NCBI GenBank assembly: GCA_030248295.1 | Contig: JASANH010000812.1 | Coordinates: forward strand, 372,001 to 436,000 | Reading direction: 5' to 3' | Source of the DNA: Mesodorylaimus sp. YZB2_4 | Taxonomy: Eukaryota; Nematoda; Enoplea; Dorylaimida; Dorylaimidae | Length of the DNA stretch: 64,000 bases | Shown: piece after piece, positions 23,254 to 34,607 of the stretch | Layout of the letters: each line of letters starts with the position of its first letter | Numbering within the stretch: position 1 is the stretch's first letter | Position numbers and translations under genes: made by a program | Notes under the pieces: generated by a model | Database searches by the model: none | The model's input: the letters and a program-made list of their open reading frames with translations, nothing else | Told to the model about the DNA's origin: nothing

Positions 23254-24127
23254 TGAAGAGAAGCTGCAAATCTTCACGAATATTAAGGTGCTTTACCATT
23301 TCCTGCAGGCTAGCGCGGAGTGAAAGAGTTATAAGCTAGGCGAGGTCCATGTTGAAAAGCAGTCGGCATAATTAAAATAAAATAAAAGTACAGAATATGG
23401 AAATCATTTCAATTTCAATCATTTTATTACAAACATTTTAAAGTTGCATCTTCTTGACCTTAGAAAGCTTTTCCAACCAGAAAGTTGAACTTGACATGCT
23501 TATTCGATAATTCCCGAGTTCCTGGTGTGGAAGAAAGCTTTACTGAAAATATTTGACTCTTAGGGCCAGCTGGTCAGCAGCGGTCAGCTCCTAAAATCTT
23601 GCGGGTTTTTTAAATTCCTGTGTTGCGAGGCAGCAGGAAGTTAAAAAACACTCGCAGGGTTCTTCTGAACCCGCTGTTCAGGTTATGGGCTTTGGTTCCG
23701 TCTTCCAGGCTTCTGGCTCTGAATTTTTTTGCACGAAAGACCCGACAAAGCGAGACTGTTTCCAAAAATTTGGAGGACTTCGGCCGCTGAGCTCTGCTGA
23801 GTAGTTGCCCAAACGAGCTAAATATTTTGCGCAGAGCTTTCTTTTGAAGCAAAAGAAATTACATTTATTGGTTAAGACAAGCTGAAATTAGAATGGTCTC
23901 ACGGTTCAGGTACTTGGTCTGTCTGCGGATTTGTTGGTGGGTGGACTGTTGAGACATGGTCGTGCATCGCTGTGCTCGCAAACGACGCACGACAAAAGAC
24001 CGCCAACAAAAGACCGCGCGACAAATGACCGCGGTCAAAAGACCACGTGCTATATGACCGCAGAGACAGATGACTGCGGCGACAAAATGCCGCAATGAAA
24101 TAACGTTGTCACATGCGCCTAGCTGGC

Positions 24128-24277
24128 TTTTTTGCTGTTTGGTCCCCAACATAGGTTAGCTTAGGCTGGTATTAGGCTTAAGCTTAGTCTGGTATAAGAC
24201 TTAAGCTTAGGCTGATATTAGGCTTCAGCCAGCCTTATACCAGCCTTTGCCTGGGGACCAAACAGCAAAAGCGCCTG
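24128..24277. mobile_element. Nested foldback element, TTTTGCTGTTTGGTCCCC ends, TTAGGCT words
   Basis: The ends TTTTGCTGTTTGGTCCCC and GGGGACCAAACAGCAAAA enclose repeated TTAGGCT/TTAAGCTTAGGCTGGTAT words. Flanking GCGCCTAGCTGG and GCGCCTGGCCAGG look like a diverged target duplication. The second segmental copy lacks one 23-bp word unit here. Confidence 0.7.
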
Positions 24278-24795
24278 GCCAGGTTCAGTCAGCTGGTACT
24301 CATGAGGAATGATTTGTTCCCCCAGCGACCGCGGATTTGGCTCTTTTTGCATCCGCATTTTTTCATCTGTTTTAGCTGTATCAGGAGCTGTGTGCGAATG
24401 ATGACTCCTTTGTGACTGCGTCGTTAGCCCTCTGCATCCGAGCAGGACACTTCGCCTTATAAACTATGCATTTCCTGAAAATCTTTCCCTCGTCAAGTGT
24501 TCACATCTTGATGCGAAATGCTTTTTATGGAAAAAGTGAATCATTCAGTTAAATTTATTTAACTGAACCTTTTGAGATCCAGTTGACTGTGATTGAAACT
24601 GAATGTATTCGAAGATTCAGTTAACTTCACTGAAACTGAATTTTTTTTCCAAAACTGTATCAACGCTAGTAGCCACTTTTGAGCACCACGCTAAGTAAAA
24701 AACCTCCTTTTTCTTTTCACAACTTTTCTAGGCTGCTGTGATAAGTGCGTCCAACTTTCGTGTACGTGAACGCCACTTATCGTTAGATGCAATCT

Positions 24796-24801
24796 TTTAT
24801 T
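24796..24801 (-). terminator. AATAAA poly(A) signal of CTLD copy B1
   Basis: A minus-strand AATAAA, 139 bp past the stop at 24940, within the AT-rich 3' flank. Also present in the duplicate. Confidence 0.4.
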
Positions 24802-24939
24802 TTCTATTAAATTCAAACAATGATATTTCATGAATTACCACAAAATTAAAGGGTACGTTGAAAATTCTGAACGTATAATAAAAATTTCATTTAGATGCTT
24901 CTCTAAATTATGAAGTTAACAAGTGGCTAGAATTTTTTC

Positions 24940-25674
24940 CTAGAATGCATGCTTCCCTAAAATCACACCTAATCCAATGACCAACCCAGTCAAGGCCCTG
25001 GCACGTTGATCACTTCCACTGGCAGGCTTCGTAAATTCTTGTCTACAAAGAATATTCAAATTTTTAAAGATTCTTTTCTGCGTAACGCTAATAGTTTTCC
25101 AGTGGCCTAGTTCGGGAACGATGGCCGTGTACATGTCAACTGGATCACCGGGTGGGGAAAACCATTTTTCTGGAGTATAATTGATTTCTGATCCATCGTC
25201 CCATTTCAAAATTTGTGGTGTAGCGATTTCGGACAGATTTTTTTCGAGACTTTGTTCCATATCCGGCAGGGACGCCTATAAATTACAAATTCCACTTGAA
25301 AAAGAATAAACAAAAATGTCACCTACCTGTACTCCCAGAACGACATAACCGCCAGCATGGGTCAGAAATTTATTTTCAGCATCGGAATGCACGGAAGGCA
25401 ACGAGGCTGAAAATTCCTGACAAATTTTTTTAGCTTCTTCGATTGAAAACTTTTGAAAATGTTCGGTGTTTATTATTGCAGCAGATTTTGTATCTTTGAC
25501 TTCAAAATAGCATATTTCTTTCGTGAATGCCAAAGATTTGGCAATGCGGTCAGCTTTCTCAGCATTGGTCACAGCGGCTCCCGGGTCACACCAGTTGACA
25601 TTTTCTGTTGTTACAGTTGGAATTAGAAGAACAATTATGCAGGCGAAAATGATCGGGAAATTCGATGGCGACAT
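24940..25674 (-). CDS. Secreted C-type-lectin-like domain protein (copy B1)
   Basis: Exons 25674-25327 and 25275-24940 (51-bp intron, phase 0) encode 227 residues: a signal peptide (MSPSNFPIIFACIIVLLIPT), one CTLD with paired Cys (NWCDPG and EICYFEV), EAKKICQEFSASLPSVHS with AENKFL, YVVLGVQ at the junction, LKWDDGSEINYTPEKWF, GHWKTISV and the last Cys in NILCRQEF. A short hydrophobic tail (ALTGLVIGLGVIL) suggests membrane or GPI attachment. It is about half identical by eye to copy A at 10679-12150 and appears identical to B2 at 40205. No Ca2+/sugar-binding motif is recognised. An AGATAAGA GATA-type site lies about 80 bp upstream, and an AATAAA signal 139 bp past the stop. Confidence 0.9.
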
Positions 25675-25752
25675 TAAGCTTTGATTTGACTACGTGGCAC
25701 AAAAATTTCACTATATTTTGCATGTAAAGTTCATATACTTGTTGACAAAAAC

Positions 25753-25760
25753 TCTTATCT
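25753..25760 (-). promoter_or_regulatory. GATA-type site upstream of CTLD copy B1
   Basis: AGATAAGA on the minus strand, 79 bp upstream of the start codon; the duplicate has it at 41018-41025. Fits the WGATAR consensus. Function is inferred. Confidence 0.4.
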
Positions 25761-26168
25761 CGTGCCTTGTGCCTCAATTTTCCCCAACGTGACCTTCCAT
25801 GTTTAAAAAGACATTCAAGACTTTAAAAAAGGCAAATAACTTTTCATGCTCTCATGCTACCTCAAGGAACTAAATAAATTCGAGTTTTGAAGTATCTTCG
25901 GTTTCTTTTAATCTACTTTAAATGTTCATGCCAAAAGTTCAAATTTTCACTTTCGGCGGGAAGGAGAACGTAAACATTTAAAGCCCACAAATCAATCAGA
26001 AGCGTCATCTTGCGGTCATTTTAGATATTTATCATTGCTAGGGTGAACAACAAGTAGTATACCTACTCCTTGGTCTGATATCGCATCCCGCTAAGAATGA
26101 GGCTTTCTTGTCAGCCACATATTTCCATGCGGAGCAGATAGAAGTTTTTCACGCCTAAATTTTCACTC

Positions 26169-27211
26169 ACTGGACACTAGACACCGGATCAGGTCGGGTT
26201 CAACCCGACGGGGAAGGTGACTGTGAGGAAATATGAGATGGAGACCACGCGAATCTCCATCTTATGTTATTCCCCAATTATCCTTAGTAAATGCAATAAC
26301 GTTCCTTCATATTTCCCACAATAGCGGTCAAATAATTTTTTTGAAACCTTAAATCTAAAAGCGACTATGGTCTGTCCACTGGAGACAATATTTAACCAAT
26401 CCGAATAACAGGCGTGAAAAATAGAGACAACTCTGTCATAACTTCCGGAGTCTGAGACAGCTTATCCTTGGTTAAACAGAGAAATGCCAACTATATATGA
26501 GCCCCAGGCTAGAGTTGCATCTAGTCCTCACAAAAGATATTGCTCACAAAGTCATATTGTGCTGGACACTTGCTCCTGTCAGAACCTTTACCACTGATGG
26601 AGGGATGTGAGGATACCTATCACTTTTGAACACAGCAAACTGTTCTGCAATGCTAACATGGATGGTGGTCAAGGGGTCTATATTGGTACATATTTGGTGT
26701 TTGGGTACAGACTATACTGCTCTTGCAGCCAGGTATACCCAGGCAGTTATGTCATATTCAGGAATCAAATGTGATTGTAGATACCCCTACGACCTGCTAA
26801 AAGTAATCAATTCCTTCCTAAGTATGGCTAGTCAGAGTCATCAGAGTCCCATTCATCAGAGTTGACAAGAATGTTTATGAGAACTCTCACATTTGGACCC
26901 TTCCATTTGCAGAAATTACTCAGAAAAATTGGTCATTCTCAAAGCTTACAATGCTCTGACATTCTTGGAAGTGACGCAGAATGAGAATGTGGAATGAAAG
27001 ACTATGTGCATGCATGCATGAAGCATATACTGCAAATCATAGAGTCGAACAACTACGAAAAGGTTTCTGTAGTTGCTTATAGTAGTAACTTGCAAAATTT
27101 ATGTATTTTTGACCCGTTTGACCCAATCTTTAAAAAAAGTGACCCGACCCGACCCGAAATTTTGCTGACCCGACCCGACCCGAAAGTTCCTGACCCGATC
27201 CGGGGTCCAGT
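26169..27211. mobile_element. Non-autonomous element with GACCCG word arrays
   Basis: The left end CACTGGACACTAGACACCGG followed by ATCAGGTCGGG pairs with the right end read in reverse (CACTGGACCCCGGATCGGGT). Right-hand subterminal DNA is built of GACCCG words (27111-27198, about eight); the left side has GGTCGGGTTCAACCCG. No transposase frame. The duplicate copy is at about 41434-42476. Ends are approximate and no target duplication was settled. Confidence 0.7.
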
Positions 27212-27599
27212 GGACACCCGAACCAAGAACCAGCAATTGTTGGATCAGGATTTTTATTCATCCTGGATGGGTCGACAATTTCTTGAGACAGCATGCATTC
27301 AGAAATTGAGTCAATTAGATGACAAGATAAGCCTGAGCACGCAAGCCCCTAGACTCAAGGAAGGTCAGCCTGCAACAGCAGGATGCTTCACTCAGCTGCC
27401 TTGGCGGTGTAGCAGTCATCGGCGTGGGCTGGAAACCGTTTGGCCTGGATTCAACTCTGGCCACCCGAAAACCTGGCGGACTTATCTCTGCATCTTGCGC
27501 CTGCTGGTGGTGACCCTTCATGCGCTCGGGCCTGGGTTCGACCGAGCCGGCTTTTGAAGCCAACCGAGGACCCGAACTTAGCTAGATGGCTATTTTTAC

Positions 27600-27905
27600 T
27601 GAGCCAGGATCGAAATCAACCACAGTGGCTGGATTCGTCCCGGGTTCGATCCACGGTGATGGAGGTCTGTTTGCGAACCATAAACCCTCGCTGATCTTGC
27701 ACGCCAGGCCGTAGGTGACTCATCCAGTGCCGCCGAGGTTCTCCATGTCGAAAAGTGGAAGAAACCGTCCTTGCTGCCGAACACCGACAGGGTTTACAAG
27801 CCTCCCGCCACAGTCCGAGGAAGCCAGTGTCCAGTCCAGGATGGCCTCGTGTGTAGGTGCTCATAGTAAAGGCACGAGAGGAACGCTGCCGTGTGTGCTG
27901 CTGGC
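27600..27905 (+). mobile_element. tRNA-derived SINE, B-box copy
   Basis: The B-box GGTTCGATCC lies at 27643-27652. The body GATGGAGGTC then CGAACCATAAACCCTCGCTG matches the 28.8-kb and 49-kb copies, and is followed by GGTGACTCATCCAGTGCCG. The tRNA head is incomplete. It spans the point at 27.70 kb where the two segmental copies start to diverge. Confidence 0.7.
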
Positions 27906-27968
27906 CAGCTTGGCGTTTTCGGGGACGTAAAAATGAAAAAGATAACACGCGCTATTGCCCAGCATGCC

Positions 27969-28764
27969 ACACAACATGTGTTTTATTTCTGTGCCTACCC
28001 GTTGGCTACCCTCCTCTAGTGCAGGGAAATGATAGGAGTAGACACCTACCTCTGCCAGTTGGCTCCCCCCTATCTGCTCTTTCTGTGGTACTGGTAAGTG
28101 TGAGGGTAACCCTGTCTCTACCTCCAGGTAGGCCTATCTGTACCAAAAGGTACCCCCTACCTGCATTCTGTGGTGCGGCCTCAGCAGTAAACTACTCGCA
28201 GATCGCAAAAAAATACCCAGGAGTCTAAACTTTTCCTAAGAGGTGAGTTTTCACAATCAGCAATAGATTTTTAGAGCCTCAATCAAAATTTTTTAAACAA
28301 ATCCTATAATACCTTGAGTTTTGACGTCTATAATAAAGTTGGAAACAAATTAAATCAAAGATGGAAGTGAGACCCAACCAAAAAGACTGATCCGCCACGT
28401 GAAGCTACTGTGTAGCAAATTTTTTTGCCTCCATAAATCGATCAGCACAAAGAAAAAGACGGATTTCGCAAAAATTTTGCAAGATTTTAGATTTTGAGTG
28501 TGAAATGTGAAAAAATCGAACCTTTCTGGTGCGCTATTCTCAAGCTATGATCTACATAGTTAGCTTCGATGCAATTCAGTAAAGTTAAAACTGAACAACT
28601 TGGGCAAAAATGAATTTAGATTACCGCGTTTTCTGGATTTGGAGATATGTTTCCAGCTTTTTGTATATCTAATATCGATGGCCACAGTTTCGCGTGCTTC
28701 GATACTTCTCTATGACTTTTTTTAATGTTCCCGTGTTGCCAGTTCAGATCAGGTCAGGCCTGCA
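27969..28764. other. No gene; CTACC-rich stretch
   Basis: CTACC and GGTA(G/C) words recur between 27990 and 28165 (CTACCCG, CTACCCTCC, CTACCTCTGCC, CTACCTCCAGGTAGG, GGTACCCCCTACC), again like an iterated-word element but without clear ends. The rest is AT-rich and shows nothing recognisable. Confidence 0.35.
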
Positions 28765-28968
28765 ACTCGTTTGGCTTCCGTCTCCACTCGGAGCCTCTCT
28801 AGGGTACCGGGTGAGTCAACCACGGCCTGACATGCAAGGTCAGCGAGGGTTTATGGTTCGAAAACTGACCTCCATCACCAGGGCTCGAACCCAGGACGAG
28901 TCCAGCCACCCGCTCCCAAGCAATAGGGGGAGGGGGGCGAATGCCAAGCCGCTGCACCACCGCCCGAC
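28765..28968 (-). mobile_element. tRNA-derived SINE, minus orientation
   Basis: On the minus strand it begins GTCGGGCGGTGGTGCAGCGG (A-box region) and has the B-box GGTTCGAGCC at 28882-28891, then GATGGAGGTCAGTTTTCGAAC, TAAACCCTCGCTGACC and GTTGACTCACCC, and a tail with GAGTGGAGACGG. This is the same order as in the 49-kb copy. Confidence 0.8.
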
Positions 28969-29816
28969 AGTCCTAATTTACTGTAAGTAAGAAATATGGT
29001 AAATGCACAGTATATTATGCAAAAAACTTTGTATTATACTGCTAGCGTAACTGTGGCCATCATGGTCATTCAACAAGATGGTCAAGTAAACTCTGAAAAC
29101 GTTGATGCATCGATCCAGCGGATGTTATCCTTGTCGTCAGTTTCGACGCGCGCGAGTAATCGCAGCTGTTAAAGCAAGTTGGTGCAAATCAAACAAAGGC
29201 TGGAATATGAGTGAGGGAGGAGAAGCTCATTATGATTGCATGAGGAATATTGTTCGCAGTGGAACTTTGTTAGGCGACCGTCGGGCAACTGTGATACAAT
29301 GGGGAGTGGCCCGTGACTGGGGTTACAGTCGTCAGGCTCACTTTTTTTGGCTCATTGACTAATCATAGGAGCTAGCAGATGAAGCAGACTAAACAATAGG
29401 CTCAAAAAGAAGTTTCGCTCCATGTTCTTGATCAATATTGCCAGGACGAAACAGGCAGCTTTTCAAACTTGTGTATGGTCTTCGACCTCAGCATTTGCAC
29501 GAATTTTCACATACGAGAGAGTCTCAAGTTTGCTTTCTTGAAACATCGACTTGGTGAAGCTATTCTGTGGAAGTGGTTGATGGTCTTATCCAGGAGGAGG
29601 TTTCTCCTGAAAAAACTTTTGTCTGATAAAAAATTGAGATTTCTTGAATTTATATGAGTCTTTCCTGAAAACACCTATTGCTAAATCTGGCAAATTCCCC
29701 TTCAGAAAAAAACCATTTTGTGTGGCACAACAAAACGTGCCAAGGCAAAACAGTCGAAGACCCTCTTCCGTATTTTCTCCCATTAATCATTCTCTTCGCT
29801 TTCAGAAAAGACAAAC
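28969..29816. other. Intergenic, no gene recognised
   Basis: The upstream region of the CTLD-PAN gene. Short frames here carry no family signature. Confidence 0.3.
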
Positions 29817-32800
29817 ATGATCCGCCACCTGATTGTTTTGATTATTGTGACTTGTGTTTCAAGTAAGAATACTGCACTGCGAGTGACCAACGATCTGTTT
29901 GTGAATTATGCATTCTTACGAGCAGTTTGTCAGAAAAATTGAGGGGCGTTTATGAGAGACTCGACCGTGAGCTGAGCAGTCGAATTTTTTCGACCTACAA
30001 TCCCATGCGCTCTATTGAAATTTCTCACAAAACTGACTGTCTAGATAAAATAATTTTTTAATGTCCACATATGGAGATGAAGGACGTTAAAAGTGAAAAT
30101 GGCCACTTCTGATAAAAAAATCGTAGCCTTGTTGTTATCAGGCTTAGAACAATTAAAATAATGCATAAATAACTGCTGCATTGCAAGGAATCGAAAACTG
30201 TTCCTAAAATTAGCCTAGCTATTATGAGAGATTCAGAAAAACCGTTTCTGATCAGCAGTGATCATGAATAAAATATAAAATCTGAAACCCCCTGTTTGAA
30301 TTGAAATAGTAGCCCAGGGTCATAACATCATAAAACGACCCGAATTTTTGCACTACGGACCACAGCTGTTGTGCGCAAGGCTGAGAGCTGCGCCCCATTT
30401 CGTAAATTGTAACTAATCATGATCGATAATTTTAATTGCTGATCAGCAACAGCCCATTTTGTAGCCCTTGCAACTATTGTTTTTCTCCGCGTCGAAATTC
30501 GTTGATTTTCACCTGAGATATTGAAAAAACTCAATTTCAATGCCCAGGCCCAAAACTCCCAAATTTGAATTTCCCGCTTTTTGTTGAACTGGAGTTTTCT
30601 TCAATATGTGGGGTGAAAATCAAAGAACTTTTCCGCAAAAGGAAACATTTGAAGGTTTTTCAAGGGCTTTAAGATTAGCCATTTGTGATCAGCGCGAATG
30701 ACTAACAACTAAAATTGTCGATCATGATTCGATAAAATTTACGAAATGGGGCGCAGTTCTCAGCCTTGCGCACAACAGCTGTGGTCCGTAGTGCAAAAGT
30801 TCGAGGTTTTTTTGATGTTATGACCCTGGGCTATTACCTCAATTAAAAAACATGGGGTTTCGGCTTTTGTAATTTACCCACAATCGAAGCCTGATCACTG
30901 CTGATCAGAAACGCTTTTTTTGAATTTCTCGTGATAGCTGGGCTGATTTCCAAAAAAAATTGGATTTCTCGGAATATGGCAGCTATTTCTTTATGTATAA
31001 TACTTTTCTAGACCCAAAACTAAGCAAGTTACGACTTTTCGACCAAAAGTGACCACTTTTTACCTGTAATGTGCTATATTTCCATATGCAGGCATTTTTA
31101 AGAAAATCCACCTATACTAAGACAATCAGTTTTGTGAGTACTTTCAATAGCGCACATTAGAATTAGTGTAAAAAAAAAGACTGGCCAGACAAATCTCAAA
31201 TCAAATGTCAAATCTCTCAGAAACCCTCTCTTAATAAGTCAAAGCAGTTCCTGCCGCATTTTTGTACAAAGAAGGAGTTGTTACTCTTGTAACAAAATGG
31301 AAAGCTCAGAATAACTCCTTACGCAAGGGCAGCTAAGGTTAAGGGAATTTTGTTTCAGGCCAGCACTGTGTTGATCCAATCGCGTTTCAACAAATGTGTT
31401 CAACCGTGTTTGGAGGGGCGGTCAATGGAGGTCGTTGCTTTTTCATTCCCAAAAACTCGACTGGAAGTTACGATAGGCGCACGTGGGACGATGTCTTTAA
31501 AGTTTGTCGAAGCAAAAATGCATCGTTTAGTCTAGTTTTCTCCAACAGCGAGATAGCAACGATCTCAAGCTATATCACGGCATGGTTTAATTTATTCTGT
31601 AATTGTTTTTTACTTGACTTTTTTAAAAATATTTTTTGCCTTTTTTAAGCCGATCATTGGAAGCAATTATGTTTACGTCGCTTTTAAAAACAACCCTGCA
31701 AGCGTTAATAGAAGTATAATAGTGGGACCATTCACTCATTTCCACACTGACATCAACGTCTTTGATACAAACCTACATTTTAACAAGACCTTTTTGCGAA
31801 TGCGAACTTCTGACGACGGTTCCTTGGCGGGAGATGGACAATGTCTGTTTCTTCAACGCAATGCGACAAAATTTGGCGATCTTCCTTGCCTTAAAACACT
31901 CTACTTTTTGTGCTCCGTTCACAGTGAGTTTATTACTGATCTTATTCCTAGTTTATTCTATGTCGTGTCTTTCTTCGACAGTCGCTAAGCACAGGAGAAA
32001 CACAAAGACAGACAAATCATTTTTCCGCCCCAGCGTTGATACAGTTTTGGAGAAAAAGATTTAGTTTCGGTTTCACTTACAGTCAACTGCATCTGAATAG
32101 ATTCAGTTAGCTGAATTAAACTGAATGACTCAGTTCTTTCTTAAGAAGCATTTCGCATCTAGATGTGAACACTTGACGAGAACAATCTCCACTTTTTTTC
32201 ATTCAAATAACTATTCTTCCGCATTTAAAACTTTAAACAGCTCACAAGGCGCAGTAAAAACCAAAGTCAACTCCAGAGGGTCCTTTAAGAGCACGGCGAT
32301 GCACGACCATGTCTCGACAGTTCACCCACTAACAAATCCGCAGACAGGCCAAGTACCTGGACCTTGTAACCGTTCTGATCTCAGCGTCATAGCTCATGAT
32401 TGTAATTTCTTTTGGTCAGCGGCCAAAGTCCTGCAAATTTTTGGAAACTTTCTCGCTTCGTCAAGTTTTCGTGCAAAAAATTCAGAGCCAGAAGCCTGGA
32501 AGACGGAACCAAAGCCCATACCTGAACAGCGGGTTCAGAGGAGCCCTGCGAGTGTTTCTCAACTTTCTGTCGAATCGCAACACACGAATTTTAAAAACCC
32601 GCAAGCTTTTAGGAGCTGACCACTGCTGACCAGCTGGCCAGAAAGGTCAAATATATTTCCAGTAAAACTTTCTTCCACATCAGGAACTTGGGAATTATCG
32701 AATAAGCATGTCGAGTTTAACTTACTGGCTGGCAAAGCTTTCTAAGATCAAGAAGATGTAACTTTAAAATGTTTGTAATAAAATGATAAAAACTGAAGAG

Positions 32801-33807
32801 ACCCTTTTTCATATGCTGTAGGTACTTTTATTTTATTTCAATTATACTGACTGCTTTTCAACTTGAACCTCGCCTAGCTTACACTTATTTCACTAGGCGC
32901 TAGCCTGCAGGAAATAATGAAGCACTACAATATTCGGGAAGATTTTGCACCTTTTCTCTACATTTAAACAAAAATTCGAATGGATCGATTTTTTTACGAT
33001 AGCTAGCGTTTTAAGGATAACAAAATACACCTCCAACTAGCGATTAAGATAATTCCAACCAGCAATTCGTCTAGCTGCGTTTCGTTTCTCTTTGAGATCT
33101 GCGCGAACATCCGCAAACAGATTACTTATTTTCAAAAGCGTGGTGAATTTAGCTGATTCTAAAAAGATTCAGTCACAGGTAAAATCAGTTTTGGCTAGGA
33201 GATTCAGTTTCAGTTAACTGCAACAGAGCTATTTTGCCCGAAAGGCAGGAGACTTTCTATGCCCATGTTTTTCTTGAGCCAGAAGGATAGCGAGGGTTGA
33301 AATGCTTGAAAGCAGCCAGGAAATAACATCAGGCCGCTAGCCATTAGTAGAACCATCTTTTTTACTGAGGAAGAATGATATATTGGTTTGCCCGTAGCAC
33401 CACTAAAGGTGCCTGAAGCAGTGGTTTTCTCTGACACGGCGCCTCAGTGCCGAAATGTCGTCCTTACAAGGTGCCTTATGTACCAACTTATGTCTGCTGT
33501 AGCTACTTGGACCAACTGCGCGTTTTAGCGAGCTCCCTTTGATAATTAGATTTTTTCAGATATCATGCAAGACTTTGACCATATTCCAAACACATGCATG
33601 GATCGCGGCGTGGTCATTCAAAGCATGCCATCAGTGGCCTCCGTCAAGGATTGTGCGTTCCTTTGCGCCCAGCAAACGTGGTGTCGCAGTTTCAATTGGC
33701 ATTTTAGTCTGAATTGCGAGCTCTTCACCCTGGATCGGCCGGATGCGTCAGCTCTGGGCCTGACTGCACTTGCAGCGGGATGCAATTATTACACTTACAG
33801 GCCATAG
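29817..33807 (+). CDS. Secreted protein with C-type lectin-like and PAN domains
   Basis: Exons 29817-29862, 31359-31584, 31664-31923 and 33560-33807 give 259 residues. Exon 1 is a signal peptide (MIRHLIVLIIVTCVS). Exons 2 and 3 form a CTLD: HCVDP, GGRCFFIPKN, TWDDVFKVCRSKNASFSLVF with NSEIATISSYI, then YVYVAFKNN, GQCLFLQRN and PCLKTLYFLCSV. Exon 4 is a PAN/Apple-like module with Cys in NTCMDRG, DCAFLCAQQTWC, NCELF and GCNYYTY. PAN and CTLD modules both bind sugars or proteins outside the cell; nematodes have many such secreted proteins. The second intron's acceptor (CATTGGAAG at 31663) is weak but is the only one keeping frame with the GTTTAA donor at 31585; a stronger-looking TTTTTTAAG at 31649 breaks the frame, so a small coding lesion is possible. 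Introns 1 and 3 (1.5 and 1.6 kb) are mostly mobile DNA. Confidence 0.75.
30006..31153. repeat. Long palindromic (foldback) element in intron 1
   Basis: Two arms of roughly 550 bp are reverse complements around about 30590. Matching landmarks include GCGCTCTATTGAAATTTCTC (left) with GAGTACTTTCAATAGCGC (right), CTGATCAGCAGTGATC with GATCACTGCTGATCAG, and CAGGGTCATAACATC with GATGTTATGACCCTG. Divergence between arms is moderate with several indels. The element sits in sense transcript territory of the CTLD-PAN gene. Confidence 0.85.
32032..33230. mobile_element. Shorter inverted copy of the CAGTTAACTG transposon
   Basis: Begins AGCGTTGATACAG and ends CAGTTAACTGCAACAGAGCT, thus the reverse orientation of 22862-24667. 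It is diverged, with internal differences including absence of the CTLD fragment and of the GACCGC and TTAGGCT parts. It contains the GGCCAGCTGGTCAGC MITE (about 32415-32642). It occupies intron 3 of the CTLD-PAN gene. Confidence 0.8.
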
Positions 33808-34370
33808 CTTATCAAATTCACTGCAGGACCGTATTCCTAAGATGTTTATGTGTTGTGCCATGACATGACCTCGCTCTAGAAAAAAATAAGCGAGGGCTCA
33901 CTAGCATTACTGCAACGTGAATCACACGAACTGCGACGAACTCACTCTGCGATAAATTTTTATGAAGTGCACATTTTCAACTGCGATTAAAAATGTATTT
34001 AAAGGAACACTTTGATAGACCTTTGTTCAAAAGGGAGCACGCAAGAGTCAAAGCAGTCTGGACTACTGAAAATATGGCCTCAAAAAAAGATATTAGCAAA
34101 GAATTCATGAAATGAAACTGGGAAAGGTAGTACATGTGGTTCGATACGCCTTCGGAGCAGGCCAGTCCAGACTGACAAAAGGTAATCGAGAAAGGTCGTG
34201 CCTGGCTCTGGCTGGTCACATGTACTCGCGGTTTTAAAGTTGACTGTAACAACTAGCCTCATTTTATGTCACCAGCTCGGGGAAGGTGGCTCCTAGAAGA
34301 TGCTCACATCTGCAGCTCTTGTAAAAAGGATATTCCAGGGACTGTGTTGTGAAAAATGTTATACTTGCAG

Positions 34371-34607
34371 GACAGGTCCCTCTTCCGATTGCGCAATTTC
34401 TTACTCAGGCTGGAATTTGACAAACGTGCAGTTTCGCGACACTTTCAAGCAACAATGGGGCACATTGAAATTCAGAACACTGGGATGTTTTGCGCGCGGC
34501 GCGCTTTTGACTCGACGCATGGAATTTATAGCCCTGTTTGCTTTGAGAGTTTGCACGCCCTCACGCGCCGTATAGTCTGCGTGTACATTCCCAAAGAGAA
34601 CAGATAG
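34371..34607 (+). pseudogene. CTLD-like terminal exon, probably frameshifted
   Basis: Follows a good acceptor (ATACTTGCAG). One frame opens with SSDCAISYSGWNLTNVQFRD; the other ends with GMFCARRAFDSTHGIYSPVC, FESLHALTRRIVCVYIPKENR and a stop, which has the C-x(n)-C and aromatic-C spacing of a CTLD end. The two plausible halves are in different frames, meeting near 34465, so a small indel has probably broken the exon, or the upstream half is not coding. No partner exons were joined. Confidence 0.45.

Larger units (their letters stand above)
22862..24667. mobile_element. Non-autonomous transposon, CAGTTAACTGAAACTGAA ends, 9-bp target duplication, nested MITEs
   Basis: The ends AGCGTTGTTACAGTTAACTG (left) and AGCGTTGATACAG (right, minus strand) are inverted repeats, followed on both sides by GAAACTGAATC-type words. 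The direct repeat AGTAGCCAC flanks it at 22853-22861 and 24668-24676. Inside are a GGCCAGCTGGTCAGC MITE (23566-23815), a GACCGC word array (23993-24095) and a second nested foldback (24128-24277). No transposase was found. A copy rides in the duplicate (38150-39932) and a shorter inverted copy sits at 32032-33230. The 9-bp duplication suits a Mutator-like element. Confidence 0.85.
22456..27968. repeat. Segmental duplication, copy 1 (direct repeat of 37744-43233)
   Basis: Colinear with 37744-43233 at an offset of 15,288 bp, falling to 15,265 bp after a 23-bp indel at about 24.2 kb. The first 1.9 kb shows scattered single-base differences, the next 3.3 kb (about 24.35-27.69 kb) shows none that I can see, and the last 0.27 kb differs about every tenth base. 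It contains a 1.8-kb transposon, a complete CTLD gene, a GACCCG element and part of a SINE. Confidence 0.95.

Noticed and set aside
26994..27948. Open frames of 80-190 codons on both strands, duplicated at 42259-43213
   Set aside because: They lie in the GACCCG element and SINE-like DNA, overlap each other in several frames and have no domain signature. Their identity between copies reflects the segmental duplication.
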